This document shows, in pieces, positions 32,507-40,951 of a DNA stretch of 46,720 nucleotides. Under the pieces are notes generated by a model that had not been told where the DNA came from, made no database searches, and saw only the letters and a list, made by a program, of their open reading frames with translations. The DNA is from JBHIDJ01 sp046760105 (GTDB taxonomy: Bacteria; Pseudomonadota; Gammaproteobacteria; Acidiferrobacterales; SPGG2). How positions within the stretch are numbered: the stretch's first letter is position 1; each line of letters starts with the position of its first letter. Position numbers and translations under genes: made by a program. The stretch covers positions 1 through 46,720 of the forward strand of contig JBHIDJ010000012.1 in NCBI GenBank assembly GCA_046760105.1, read 5' to 3'.

Positions 32507-35044
32507 ATGAACACGAACCTTAGACTTTTCCAGTCGTTAATCACCTGTCTGCTACTGTCACTGCTGAGTCAAAGCGCTGTGGGGCAGCTTAGCAGCGGAC
32601 GAGCGCGAATTTACGATGCCTTCGGCGTCCAACAAGGTGCCAACATCGACACCATTGGTGCGGGGCGCCTCGTTAGCACCGCCTCTGGCTTCGCGGCTAT
32701 TGACGAGGGCGATACGCGACTGCGGATTTACAACGTATTTGGTGAGCTTCAAAACCGAGCGGTACAGACTAATGGTCCGGCCGAGGTCGTTCCTCACGGT
32801 AATCTCCTTGCCGTCATCGATGACACCGGCGTACAGCTTTACACCCTATTCGGCTTCCCCCAAGGCGCGAGAATCCCCACCAACGACCGCGCGGACGTTG
32901 TCCCTGTTGGCAACGTTTTCGTTGTCATCGAAGATCGCAGAGTGCGCATTTTCGGTCTATTTGGCAACGAGATAGGTAGCACCATTCAAACCAACGATCG
33001 CGCTACCGTGGTCCGCGGTAATACGAGATTCGCTGTCATCGATACGCAACAGGTACGAATCTACGACGTGTTAGGCAACCTCATGGGGCGCGCAATACGC
33101 ACCAGCGGTGCGGGCGAAGTTGCGGTCACTCGGGATAATATCTTTGTCGTTACGGATGATGCGCAAGTACGATTTTTTAATCTGCTCGGCAACCCGGTAG
33201 GTAGCCCTGTTCGCACCGATGGCCGTGCCAACATTAGTCTTACGACTGACCGTATCGTGGTTGTAGACACACGGGTGCGTATCTACAGAGAACGCGACGG
33301 TGGTTTGGTCAGGCAAATCACCACCGCTGGCCGCAGTAGGGTCGTCACTAACATTGTGCGCATTATCGTCATCGACAATGATGACCGCAGGGTACGAATC
33401 TACGATCTCGTCGGTAATTTGGTGCGGACTGCAATCGGCACCGGTAGCCGCGCCGATGTCGTCGTCAGCGTTAATAACCGGTTGGTAATTATCGAAGACG
33501 GCAGAGTACGTATCCTCGATCCGTTCGGCTCGACAGTAAACGACAACATTCGTACCAATGGACGTGCGGACATCGCTACTGCCAGCGATAAAATCTTTGT
33601 CAACGATGAGGCAGTGGTGCGAATCTTCGATCATTTTGGCGTACCGCGAGGCAGAACCTTTGATACCGTTGGACGGGCCGAGGTCATTGTTAACATCAGC
33701 GCCATCGGCATTCACGACGACAACAGGGTGCGGATCTATAATCATTTGCGCAACGTCGATGGCGGAACTATTTCTACTCAAGGAAACGTCAGCCTCGCCA
33801 CCAGCGTCGATCGGATTGCAATCCTAGATGGTCAGGATGAGGCCATCGAAGGATTGAGCGCTAACAACGATAGCCCTACCTCGCTCGGTAACCGCACCAC
33901 TCTGATGGCCAGCGTTACCGCCGGTACACAGGTGGGCTACAGTTGGGACTTCGGCGATGGCGCTACGGGCAGCGGCGCTGTCGTGACCCATGTCTATGCG
34001 GCGGCGGGTACCTACACCGCCACTGTCACCGCCAGCAATGGCGTGAGCTCGGCTACCGCAAGCACGGTGGTCAGGATCACATCTTTTCAGCTCCGTAACG
34101 ACGCAAGGTTCATTGCTCAATCCGTCCCCACCACCATGCAAGCGGGTGAGACTGCTACCGTCTCCATCACGATGGAAAACACCGGCACCAGCACCTGGAC
34201 CGCGGCAGACGGCTATCAGCTCGGCGCCGAGAACCCACCGGACAACAGCCGCTGGGGTCTCGCCCGGGTTCTGCTCGCGCGCGGGGATGCGATTGCGTCC
34301 GGCCAACGCAAGACATTCATCTTTGAGATTAGCGCGCCAACCACGGCAGGCACCTACAACTTCCAATGGCGCATGCTACAAGAAGAGGATATCGAGCTAG
34401 AACGCGAGCTGGAGCGGTTCGGGAATTTCACGCCGAACGTATCCATCAAGGTTACCAAGCCAAGCTTCCCACCGTGGGAAGAAGACCGCTTTGATAGTCT
34501 GAGACGCGGTCCCTTGCACGGTCAAAACGGGTGGTTCAGGGCAGCGCGCAACCGCGCTAGTGCGATCGTTGTGCCCGCAGCTGGCGGTGGCAATCTGTTG
34601 CACGTGGACCCGCGTCGGAGGGCCACGATCGTGATGGGCAAGAACGTCCCGGATCAGGTGAACGGTCGCCATGTATTCGGCTTTCGCGTCCGCGTGACCG
34701 GTGCAACAACACCGTCTATCGCCAAGATCGAGATGCAAACACGTCGCAACTTCCGCTGGGACAAGAAGTTCCAGATCTACTTTGGCAACTCTATGCGGCT
34801 CAACTACGGTCGCGACGGTCGTGCGGTCGTGTTTCTCGCGCCCACCGAGAGCGGTCGTTGGTACGCGGTCGAGTGCCTCATGGACCTCGACACCGGCGTG
34901 GTCGACGTGCGGGTCGACGGAGTACTAGTCGCAGCGGGCATCCCAATGCACCCCGGGCCGATTACCTCGCTAGGACTATCCGGTTGGGATCGAGCCGGCG
35001 CCGTCCGCTTGGACGACTTGGTCGGGTCGCGCATTGGTCCGTAA
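32507..35044 (+). CDS. secreted repeat/PKD/NBR1-like/LamG-like surface protein
   Basis: An 845-residue exported protein with a signal peptide (about 1-26, ending SQSAVGQ). Residues ~28-445 are eleven degenerate repeats of about 38 residues with the core VRIYD-x-FGN and ending in VVIDD. A PKD domain follows (~461-526, with YSWDFGDGATGSG), then an Ig-like domain resembling the NBR1 type (~527-650, MENTGTSTWTAADGYQLG). The C-terminus (~657-845) looks like a LamG/concanavalin-like jelly roll. It may bind glycans or other cells. The ATG at 32507 has GAGGA about 9 nt upstream; a GTG at 32492 is the alternative. The gene lies opposite to the ubi and pepP genes, so it looks like an insertion into that cluster. 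Confidence 0.75.
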   Translation: MNTNLRLFQSLITCLLLSLLSQSAVGQLSSGRARIYDAFGVQQGANIDTIGAGRLVSTASGFAAIDEGDTRLRIYNVFGELQNRAVQTNGPAEVVPHGNLLAVIDDTGVQLYTLFGFPQGARIPTNDRADVVPVGNVFVVIEDRRVRIFGLFGNEIGSTIQTNDRATVVRGNTRFAVIDTQQVRIYDVLGNLMGRAIRTSGAGEVAVTRDNIFVVTDDAQVRFFNLLGNPVGSPVRTDGRANISLTTDRIVVVDTRVRIYRERDGGLVRQITTAGRSRVVTNIVRIIVIDNDDRRVRIYDLVGNLVRTAIGTGSRADVVVSVNNRLVIIEDGRVRILDPFGSTVNDNIRTNGRADIATASDKIFVNDEAVVRIFDHFGVPRGRTFDTVGRAEVIVNISAIGIHDDNRVRIYNHLRNVDGGTISTQGNVSLATSVDRIAILDGQDEAIEGLSANNDSPTSLGNRTTLMASVTAGTQVGYSWDFGDGATGSGAVVTHVYAAAGTYTATVTASNGVSSATASTVVRITSFQLRNDARFIAQSVPTTMQAGETATVSITMENTGTSTWTAADGYQLGAENPPDNSRWGLARVLLARGDAIASGQRKTFIFEISAPTTAGTYNFQWRMLQEEDIELERELERFGNFTPNVSIKVTKPSFPPWEEDRFDSLRRGPLHGQNGWFRAARNRASAIVVPAAGGGNLLHVDPRRRATIVMGKNVPDQVNGRHVFGFRVRVTGATTPSIAKIEMQTRRNFRWDKKFQIYFGNSMRLNYGRDGRAVVFLAPTESGRWYAVECLMDLDTGVVDVRVDGVLVAAGIPMHPGPITSLGLSGWDRAGAVRLDDLVGSRIGP
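32592..33833 (+). repeat. eleven coding repeats of about 114 bp
   Basis: The N-terminal half of the surface protein consists of about eleven tandem units of 37-39 residues. Each starts with an R(A/V)RIYD/F core (for example VRIYDVLGNLMG and VRIFDHFGVPRG), has a central T-N/D-GRA-V block and ends with a VVID-type strand. The unit length resembles a propeller blade, but the repeat is not a classical WD40 and I do not know a family for it. DNA identity between units is low, so the repeats are old. Confidence 0.7.
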
Positions 35045-35097
35045 ACAAGAATGCTAGGTGCGAGTGGCTGGCAATGGGAAGTAAGCGCTCAAACGTC

Positions 35098-35130
35098 GCG
35101 GGTAGCTAGCCCTCGCGCTTAGCTACCCGC
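35098..35130. terminator. bidirectional dyad between convergent genes
   Basis: GCGGGTAGCTA (35098-35108) and TAGCTACCCGC (35120-35130) are perfect 11-bp inverted repeats around an 11-nt loop. The structure sits between the stops of the surface-protein gene and pepP, 2 bp from the pepP stop. No T-run follows on either side, so it may protect mRNA ends or act with Rho rather than as a classical terminator. Confidence 0.55.
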
Positions 35131-35132
35131 TG

Positions 35133-36440
35133 CTAGTCGCCGTTCATTAGGACTTCGATATCGGCAATGGACTTCGGGACATCGCGGCTTAGCACCTCAT
35201 TGCCATCGCGCGTCACCAACACGTCATCCTCGATGCGGATGCCGATGTTCCACCAGCGCGGATCGACGTTTTCACTCTCTGCTGGAATATAGAGGCCGGG
35301 CTCGACCGTCATGACTATACCCGGCTCCAGCAATCGCCAGACGTCGTCCACCTTGTAGTCGCCAACATCGTGCACATCGATCCCCAGCCAGTGGCCGGTG
35401 CGGTGCATATAGAAGCGCTTATACGCTTCTTTCTCAATGAGTTCGTCGATCTTACCCGTGAGCAGCCCGTGCTCGACGAGCCCCTCGGTCAACACACGCA
35501 CCGCCGCTTCATGCGGGTGGTTCCACTGCCTCCCGGGCGCTACCTGATCGATCGCCGCAAGCTGGGCGGCCAACACGACTTCGTAGATTGCTTTCTGTTC
35601 TGCGCTGAACTTGCCGTTAACAGGAAACGTGCGGGTGATATCCGCAGCGTAGCAATCGATCTCGGCCCCTGCATCGATTAGCAATAGATCGCCATCCTTG
35701 AGCTTGGCGTTGTTTTGCGTGTAGTGCAGGATGCAGCTATTCGCACCGCCGCCGACGATCGGTGGATAGGCGGCTGAGCGGCCGCCGCCTTTCTTGAACT
35801 CGTACAGAAGCTCCGCCTCGATCTCATACTCCATCAGTCCGGGGCGGCAGACCTGCATCGCACGCTTGTGACCCTGCGCCGAGACCTTGCAGGCCCGTTT
35901 CATCAACCGGATCTCCTCGGGGCGCTTATACAAGCGCATCTCATGCAGGATGTGATTGAGATCTACGAACTCCCCGGGTGCCTTGACGCCAGTGCGCGCC
36001 TTCGCGCGCACCTCGTTAACCCATCCCATCAGCCGGACATCGAACTCCTGATAGCGTCCCATGCTATAGAAGACTTTTTCGCAGTTTTCTAACAAACCAG
36101 GCAAGATTTCGTCGATATCATCGATGCGAAAAGCATCGTCGGCCTCGTAGTCTTGACGGGCGCCCTCCAGCCCCGCCCGTCGACCGTCCCAGACCTCTTT
36201 TGCGGCGTCACGCTCACGACAAAAGAGTATGTATTCGCCGTGTTCGCGTCCGGGCACGAGTACGGCCACCGCCTCTGGCTCGGGAAAATGGGTGAGGTAA
36301 TAAAAGTCGCTGTCCGCGCGGAACGGAAAATCCACGTCGCGGTTGCGCAGTCTCGTAGGCGCCGTCGGCAGGATCGCCACCCCGCCGCCCATCTCGTCCA
36401 TCACCTCCCGGCGCCGTTTTTCAAATACCTTCTTGTCCAT
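35133..36440 (-). CDS. pepP: Xaa-Pro aminopeptidase
   Basis: A 435-residue M24B metallopeptidase that removes N-terminal residues preceding proline; it uses two Mn ions. The five ligands can be placed in LLLIDAGAEIDCYAADITRTF (two Asp), HRTGHWLGIDVHD (His), VEPGLYIPAE (Glu) and GIRIEDDVLV (Glu). Length is close to E. coli PepP (441). The ATG at 36440 (MDKKVFEKRRREV) matches the family start; the frame continues 21 codons upstream without homology. In many gammaproteobacteria it sits upstream of ubiH and ubiI in one operon; here the surface-protein gene separates them. The 314 bp to the next gene hold a divergent promoter at 36707. Confidence 0.93.
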   Translation of the reverse strand: MDKKVFEKRRREVMDEMGGGVAILPTAPTRLRNRDVDFPFRADSDFYYLTHFPEPEAVAVLVPGREHGEYILFCRERDAAKEVWDGRRAGLEGARQDYEADDAFRIDDIDEILPGLLENCEKVFYSMGRYQEFDVRLMGWVNEVRAKARTGVKAPGEFVDLNHILHEMRLYKRPEEIRLMKRACKVSAQGHKRAMQVCRPGLMEYEIEAELLYEFKKGGGRSAAYPPIVGGGANSCILHYTQNNAKLKDGDLLLIDAGAEIDCYAADITRTFPVNGKFSAEQKAIYEVVLAAQLAAIDQVAPGRQWNHPHEAAVRVLTEGLVEHGLLTGKIDELIEKEAYKRFYMHRTGHWLGIDVHDVGDYKVDDVWRLLEPGIVMTVEPGLYIPAESENVDPRWWNIGIRIEDDVLVTRDGNEVLSRDVPKSIADIEVLMNGD

Positions 36441-36706
36441 AAATACATTATGCCCGAAGTGCCGCAACCGCAGCGACTGGCGTCTAGATTGGATGCCGTG
36501 CAAAACCCGGCTAACGCGTGCATCTAGGACGTTGGCACATTTACGCTTGGGGGGGCGGACGTCATGGTTTCCAAATCGAACGCGGGCAGGCTATTTATAG
36601 CCCTGTCTGGCCCTATTACGCCGTCATCACGGGCGCGCAAGGCCCGGGCCGGGGTGGGACGGCGACGAATTAGCGAGTATAACACTCAAAGAATGTGGAG
36701 ACACCG

Positions 36707-36735
36707 TTGACCCAGGTCGAACTGAGTCCTATATT
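36707..36735 (+). promoter_or_regulatory. sigma-70 promoter for the TIGR02449-zapA unit
   Basis: TTGACC at 36707-36712 and TATATT at 36730-36735 are spaced by exactly 17 bp. The start site would be near 36742, giving a very short leader before the TTG start at 36755. This is the best-looking housekeeping promoter in the window. Confidence 0.75.
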
Positions 36736-36754
36736 TTATTGAAATTAAAGATGA

Positions 36755-36976
36755 TTGTCGGCAGGGGGCGTGGACAACGACGAGATCAAGAATCTTGAGA
36801 GTGGCATCGACGAACTCATCGATCGCTGCCAGCGTCTCAGAAAAGAAAACCATTCACTCAAGTCGGAAAACCAGGGCTTGGTGGATGAACGCGCCAAGCT
36901 CGTCGAGAAAACCAAGGCTGCGCGCACGCGCATCGAAGCCATGATTGGACGTCTCAAGACGCTGGAGCGAGGCTAG
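36755..36976 (+). CDS. TIGR02449-like small coiled-coil protein
   Basis: A 73-residue protein that is almost entirely a coiled coil (LIDRCQRLRKENHSLKSENQ and a long heptad run). A family of this kind (TIGR02449) sits directly upstream of zapA in many gammaproteobacteria and may act in cell division, by analogy with ZapB; that is inference. The TTG at 36755 lies 13 nt after the predicted transcription start; a GTG at 36770 is an alternative that leaves the coiled coil intact. The stop codon lies close to the possible zapA starts. Confidence 0.8.
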   Translation: MSAGGVDNDEIKNLESGIDELIDRCQRLRKENHSLKSENQGLVDERAKLVEKTKAARTRIEAMIGRLKTLERG

Positions 36977-36997
36977 CTGAAGATTCCCCAAGACGGT

Positions 36998-37276
36998 GTG
37001 ACCGTCAGCATCATGGGCAAAGAGTTCATGGTCGCCTGCCCCGAAGGCGAACGTGAGGCACTGGCCGCGGCCGCCAATTTTCTCGACCGCAAGATGCGGG
37101 AGATTCAGGAAAGCGGAAGGGTCATTGGCACCGAACGCTGCGCGATCATGGCGGCACTCAACATCACCAACGACTTGTTGAGCCTGCGCAAGCACGCCAC
37201 TGCCACGCCCGACGTCGATCAAAAATTGCGATTCCTGCAGCATAAGATCGACGCCGCGCTGCGCCAGCAGCGCTAG
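36998..37276 (+). CDS. zapA: cell division protein ZapA
   Basis: A 92-residue FtsZ-ring stabiliser. The family N-terminus VSIMGKEFMVACPEGEREAL is followed by AANFLDRKMREIQESG, VIGTERCAIMAALNI and a C-terminal coiled coil. The GTG at 36998 is the first standard start, but it lacks a good ribosome-binding site. A CTG at 36977 in the same frame is preceded by GGAGCGAGG at 36963-36971 and would add LKIPQDG, so a non-standard start is possible. 6S RNA and fau follow, as in E. coli. Confidence 0.92.
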   Translation: MTVSIMGKEFMVACPEGEREALAAAANFLDRKMREIQESGRVIGTERCAIMAALNITNDLLSLRKHATATPDVDQKLRFLQHKIDAALRQQR

Positions 37277-37292
37277 CACGAGCTGCGGGCTA

Positions 37293-37321
37293 TTTTCGTT
37301 CCAGCCATATGGCGTTATTAT
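37293..37321 (+). promoter_or_regulatory. promoter of the 6S RNA gene
   Basis: TATTAT at 37316-37321 is a good -10 element, 6 bases before the predicted 5' end at 37328. The -35 region at about 37293-37298 (TTTTCG) is weak at 17-bp spacing, so transcription may also come from zapA read-through. Confidence 0.5.
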
Positions 37322-37327
37322 GGAAAC

Positions 37328-37518
37328 GCGCCCTCTGCGGTGTTCGTGTCGTTCTATGAAGTCCTTAGAACCTAATGCTCTGTTTTGGGGAGCCGAATCG
37401 CCGATGCTGGTGTGCATGTCCGCCGCGCAGCGGAAAGCCTGAGGCGTCGCTGAGGCACCCCACTTGAACCAAACGGTTCAAGGCGCAGGGGCGGGACGGC
37501 ACACGCGGAGGGCGCCTT
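37328..37518 (+). ncRNA. ssrS: 6S RNA
   Basis: An about 190-nt RNA that mimics an open promoter and binds sigma-70 RNA polymerase in stationary phase. The 5' segment GCGCCCTCTGCGGTGT (37328-37343) pairs with the 3' segment ending CGCGGAGGGCGC (37504-37515), forming the closing stem. The strongly conserved 3' portion CTTGAACCAAACGGTTCAAG (from 37463) matches E. coli 6S in sequence and position. The location between zapA and fau is the same as in E. coli. A T-run follows at 37517-37522. The exact ends are approximate. Confidence 0.9.
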
Positions 37519-37542
37519 TTTTCCAACCTTTACCTCCTACTC

Positions 37543-38133
37543 TTGAAGGCGGAAAAAACGAAACTCGAGCTGCGGCGAGCGTTGCGCGTCAAACGCACCG
37601 CACTTTCGCCGGCGAAACAGGCACGTGCTGCCGAGCAGCTCGCCGCCAATGTCACTGGCACGGAATTCTTCCAGGCCAGCCAGCGAGTCGCGTGTTATTA
37701 CCCAAACGACGGCGAGATCGATACCCGTTCCATCATGGAACGTATATGGGATCTAGGAAAGACCTGTTATCTGCCGGTGGTGCCGGAGGCGCGCGATGGC
37801 ACACTTTGGTTCGCACCGGTGCAACCGGACACGCCGCTTTCACCAAACCGTGTCGGCATCCCCGAGCCGGTGGTGGTGGAGGATCTCTTTGTGCGCGCGT
37901 CCATGCTCGATCTGGTTTTGCTGCCACTGGTTGGGTTCGACTCCAACGGTAACCGACTCGGCATGGGCGGCGGCTACTACGACCGAAGCCTGGCGTTCCT
38001 GCGCGAACAAGGGGACCGTCGCCGACCTTACCTGATTGGACTTGCCCATGACTTTCAACGGGTCGATCAACTGCCCGAAAGTCCCTGGGATGTCCCGTTG
38101 GATATGGTCATTACAGATAAAGCCATCTATTAG
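37543..38133 (+). CDS. fau: 5-formyltetrahydrofolate cyclo-ligase
   Basis: A 196-residue enzyme (YgfA/MTHFS) that converts 5-formyl-THF with ATP to 5,10-methenyl-THF. The N-terminal KLELRRALRVKRTALSP and the C-terminal signature NRLGMGGGYYDRSLAFL (ATP/folate binding) are typical, and length is normal. The frame opens with a TTG at 37543, 27 nt after the 6S RNA stem, with no clear ribosome-binding site. In E. coli the gene is cotranscribed with 6S RNA, and the same is likely here. It links folate recycling to the stationary-phase RNA only by position. Confidence 0.93.
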   Translation: MKAEKTKLELRRALRVKRTALSPAKQARAAEQLAANVTGTEFFQASQRVACYYPNDGEIDTRSIMERIWDLGKTCYLPVVPEARDGTLWFAPVQPDTPLSPNRVGIPEPVVVEDLFVRASMLDLVLLPLVGFDSNGNRLGMGGGYYDRSLAFLREQGDRRRPYLIGLAHDFQRVDQLPESPWDVPLDMVITDKAIY

Positions 38134-38217
38134 GGCCAGTCCCTAAGCCCAAGTCGAGCATCATTCCAGCCCCTGCTAGAATACCTAGCTCTGTTATAGG
38201 CCGGGGGCGTTTGATCG

Positions 38218-38679
38218 ATGCGTTATTGGTTGATGAAGTCGGAGCCCAGCACCTACGGCATCGATGATCTTGAGCGCGTGCGAAAGCAGACTGACCATTG
38301 GGATGGTGTGCGCAACTATCAGGCACGGAATTTCATGCGTGCGATGAAGGTAGGTGATCAGGCGTTCTTCTACCACTCTAATTGCGAGGAACCCGGTATT
38401 GTCGGTATCGTCGAGATCGCGCGCGAAGGTTATCCCGACTTCACCGCCTTTGATCCGAAGAGCTCGTATTACGATCCCAAGAGCAATGCTGACGACCCTC
38501 GATGGTATATGGTCGACGTGCGTCTCCAGCGACGTTTGCGGCGACTGATCCCGCTTACAGAGCTCAAACAGACCCCGGCCCTAAAGGATATGGCGCTCGT
38601 ACGGCGCGGGAACCGTCTATCGGTAATGCCGGTGACTGCTGGTCAATGGAAGGCTATCCTCAGAATGGAGAAACAGTAA
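38218..38679 (+). CDS. EVE domain protein
   Basis: A 153-residue single-domain protein of the EVE/PUA-like fold (thymocyte nuclear protein 1-like). The N-terminal MRYWLMKSEPSTYGIDDLER, DHWDGVRNYQARNFMRAMKV and the central YYDPKSNADDPRWYMVDVRL are typical. Such domains bind modified nucleobases in RNA or DNA. The ATG is preceded by a GGGGGC block 8-12 nt upstream. It commonly follows fau in gammaproteobacteria. The precise ligand is unknown. Confidence 0.9.
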   Translation: MRYWLMKSEPSTYGIDDLERVRKQTDHWDGVRNYQARNFMRAMKVGDQAFFYHSNCEEPGIVGIVEIAREGYPDFTAFDPKSSYYDPKSNADDPRWYMVDVRLQRRLRRLIPLTELKQTPALKDMALVRRGNRLSVMPVTAGQWKAILRMEKQ

Positions 38680-38681
38680 TC

Positions 38682-39296
38682 ATGCGTGGCTATCTTGTTC
38701 GAGAAGGATTAATGCAGCTTTTGTACCGATTCGGTTTTGTCCTCATGCTTTTGGCTGCGACCGCGCTTGCACCAAGCTCGGCGCATGCTGGTAAACCCAG
38801 CCCCATCGTGCGCATGACCACGAGCTTGGGTGTTATCGATCTTGAGCTCGATGCCAGCAAAGCGCCGGTCACTGTGGCCAACTTCCTTAAGTATGTGGAA
38901 GCGGGGTTCTACAGTGGCACGATCTTCCATCGTGTTATCCCGGACTTCATGATCCAGGGCGGCGGTCTCGAACCCGGCATGGAGCGCAAGCCGACGCGCG
39001 AACCGATCAAAAACGAGGCCGGCAATGGGTTAAAGAACGTTGCCGGAACGATCGCCATGGCACGGACAAGTTCCCCGCACTCGGCGACATCGCAGTTCTT
39101 CATCAACACCGTAAATAATGCGTTCCTAGACAAGGAGCAGGCCGCGGACGGGTGGGGTTATGCGGTCTTTGGAAAAGTGATTGAAGGAATGGATGTAGTT
39201 AAGAAGATTGAATCAGTGCCCACGGGACGCGTAGCTGGGCATTCAGATGTGCCCAAGAAAGACGTAGTAATCAAAAAAATCGAAGTGGTGAAATAA
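38682..39296 (+). CDS. secreted cyclophilin-type peptidyl-prolyl isomerase
   Basis: A 204-residue protein with a signal peptide (cleavage after SSAHA, residue ~36) and a cyclophilin domain that catalyses cis-trans isomerisation at proline bonds in the periplasm. Family motifs: NFLKYVEAGFYSGTIFHRVI, DFMIQGGGLEPG, ATSQFFINTVNNAFLD and YAVFGKVIEGMDVV. The start is ambiguous: ATG 38682 (GGAG 11 nt upstream) gives a 36-residue leader, and ATG 38712 (preceded by GAGAAGG) gives a normal 26-residue signal peptide. It lies 2 nt after the EVE stop and is convergent with ilvA 20 bp away. Confidence 0.92.
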   Translation: MRGYLVREGLMQLLYRFGFVLMLLAATALAPSSAHAGKPSPIVRMTTSLGVIDLELDASKAPVTVANFLKYVEAGFYSGTIFHRVIPDFMIQGGGLEPGMERKPTREPIKNEAGNGLKNVAGTIAMARTSSPHSATSQFFINTVNNAFLDKEQAADGWGYAVFGKVIEGMDVVKKIESVPTGRVAGHSDVPKKDVVIKKIEVVK

Positions 39297-39316
39297 AATA
39301 AAACGATATCTCGCCG

Positions 39317-40828
39317 TTAACTCAAAAACAACTGATAAGCCGGATTATTGGTTTCATCAACATACTCGTAGCCTAGATTATCCAGGAAATCTTTAAATTG
39401 CTTCGTCTCCTCCGTCGGCACCTGCATGCCCACCAGCACACGCCCGAAGTCGGTGCCATGGTTGCGGTAGTGAAACAGGCTGATATTCCACGCCTGCCCC
39501 ATCGTATCTAAGAAGTTGCGCAACGCGCCGGGTCGTTCCGGAAACTCAAACCGGTAGAGGATTTCGTTCATGGCATTCGGCGCGCGTCCACCAACCAAGT
39601 GGCGGATGTGCAGCTTCGCCATCTCGTTGTCGGTCATATCCAGCGTGGCGTAGCCATTCCTTCGCAATGCGTTGACAAGTTTGTTGATCTCTTTGACGTC
39701 GCTGATCTCAACACCGACAAATAGATGGGCGTTCTCAGGATCGTCATAACGGTAGTTGAACTCGGTAATGTTGCGATTGCCGATGACCGAGCAAAACTTC
39801 CTTAAGCTCCCGGCGCACTCTGGAATCGTGACCGCCAGTATCGCCTCCCGGCGTTCACCGATTTCGGCGCGTTCGGAGACATGCCGTAGCCGATCGAAGT
39901 TGACGTTGGCGCCGGAGGCGATGGCGATGAGATCCGCGTTCTTCAGCCGTTCGCGTTCAACGTAGCGCTTGAGGCCAGCAAACGCCAACGCGCCCGCCGG
40001 TTCGAGTGTCAAACGTTGGTCTTCGAAGATATCCTTGATCGCGGCGCAGATCTCATCATTACTCACCACCACCACCTCGTCGACGAACTGCTTCGCCAGC
40101 CGGAAGTTTTCCTTGCCAGGTGCGCGCACGGTCACCCCGTCGGCAAACACACCGACATGGTCGAGCCGCACGCGCTTGCCTGCCGCCAGCGAGCGGTGCA
40201 TAGCGTCGGCGTCTTCTGGCTCAACGCCAATGATCTTGACCTCCGGGCGCAGCTGCTTGATGTAGACCGCGATCCCCGCAATCAGGCCGCCACCCCCTAC
40301 CGGTGCAAAGACAGCGTGTAGCTCACCCGTGTGCTCCTTTAATATTTCAAAGCCGATCGTGCCCTGGCCGGCAATCACGTCCGGGTCATCGTACGGATGG
40401 ATGAAGGTGAGATTGCGCGTTTCGCAAAGTTGGATGGCATGTTCATAGGCCTCGTCATAGCTATCGCCGTGTAACACCACCCTGCCACCAAGGTTACGCA
40501 CGGCGTCGACCTTGATGTGCGGCGTGGTGCGCGGCATTACAATGATTGCCCGCGCCTTTAACTTGCTGGCGGCGAGCGCTACGCCTTGCGCGTGGTTGCC
40601 GGCCGAGGCGGCGACCACACCTTTCTTGAGCACCTCCCGGGGTAGTGACGCCATCTTGTTGTAGGCACCCCGACATTTAAAAGAGAAGATCGGCTGTTCA
40701 TCTTCGCGCTTCAGCCAGATCTGGTTACCGAGCCGCCGTGACAACAGCTTGGCGTACTCAAGCGGCGTCTCCTCGGCAACCTCGTAGACCCGCGCCGTCA
40801 ATATTTTCCTTAGGTAATTCTGAGGCAT
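39317..40828 (-). CDS. ilvA: biosynthetic threonine ammonia-lyase
   Basis: A 503-residue PLP enzyme that deaminates threonine to 2-oxobutanoate, the first step of isoleucine synthesis. Lys51 in FSFKCRGAYNKM forms the Schiff base, followed by ASAGNHAQGVALAASKLKA and the glycine loop GGGGLIAGIA. Two ACT-like domains at the C-terminus (about 330-503) make it the feedback-regulated IlvA form rather than the short catabolic TdcB. Length fits E. coli IlvA (514). No leader peptide or attenuator is visible. The gene is divergent from rpiA with 123 bp between. Confidence 0.95.
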   Translation of the reverse strand: MPQNYLRKILTARVYEVAEETPLEYAKLLSRRLGNQIWLKREDEQPIFSFKCRGAYNKMASLPREVLKKGVVAASAGNHAQGVALAASKLKARAIIVMPRTTPHIKVDAVRNLGGRVVLHGDSYDEAYEHAIQLCETRNLTFIHPYDDPDVIAGQGTIGFEILKEHTGELHAVFAPVGGGGLIAGIAVYIKQLRPEVKIIGVEPEDADAMHRSLAAGKRVRLDHVGVFADGVTVRAPGKENFRLAKQFVDEVVVVSNDEICAAIKDIFEDQRLTLEPAGALAFAGLKRYVERERLKNADLIAIASGANVNFDRLRHVSERAEIGERREAILAVTIPECAGSLRKFCSVIGNRNITEFNYRYDDPENAHLFVGVEISDVKEINKLVNALRRNGYATLDMTDNEMAKLHIRHLVGGRAPNAMNEILYRFEFPERPGALRNFLDTMGQAWNISLFHYRNHGTDFGRVLVGMQVPTEETKQFKDFLDNLGYEYVDETNNPAYQLFLS

Positions 40829-40951
40829 AGCGATAATCTAACAGATATTCTCAGTAGGGTTTATAGTCCCCATCACCTGAAGCCGCTTCTTTCCCGGGAT
40901 GAGGGGGAGTATGCTCGCGCCTCGCTAAGCCGACCGGAGAGCCAACACTCT

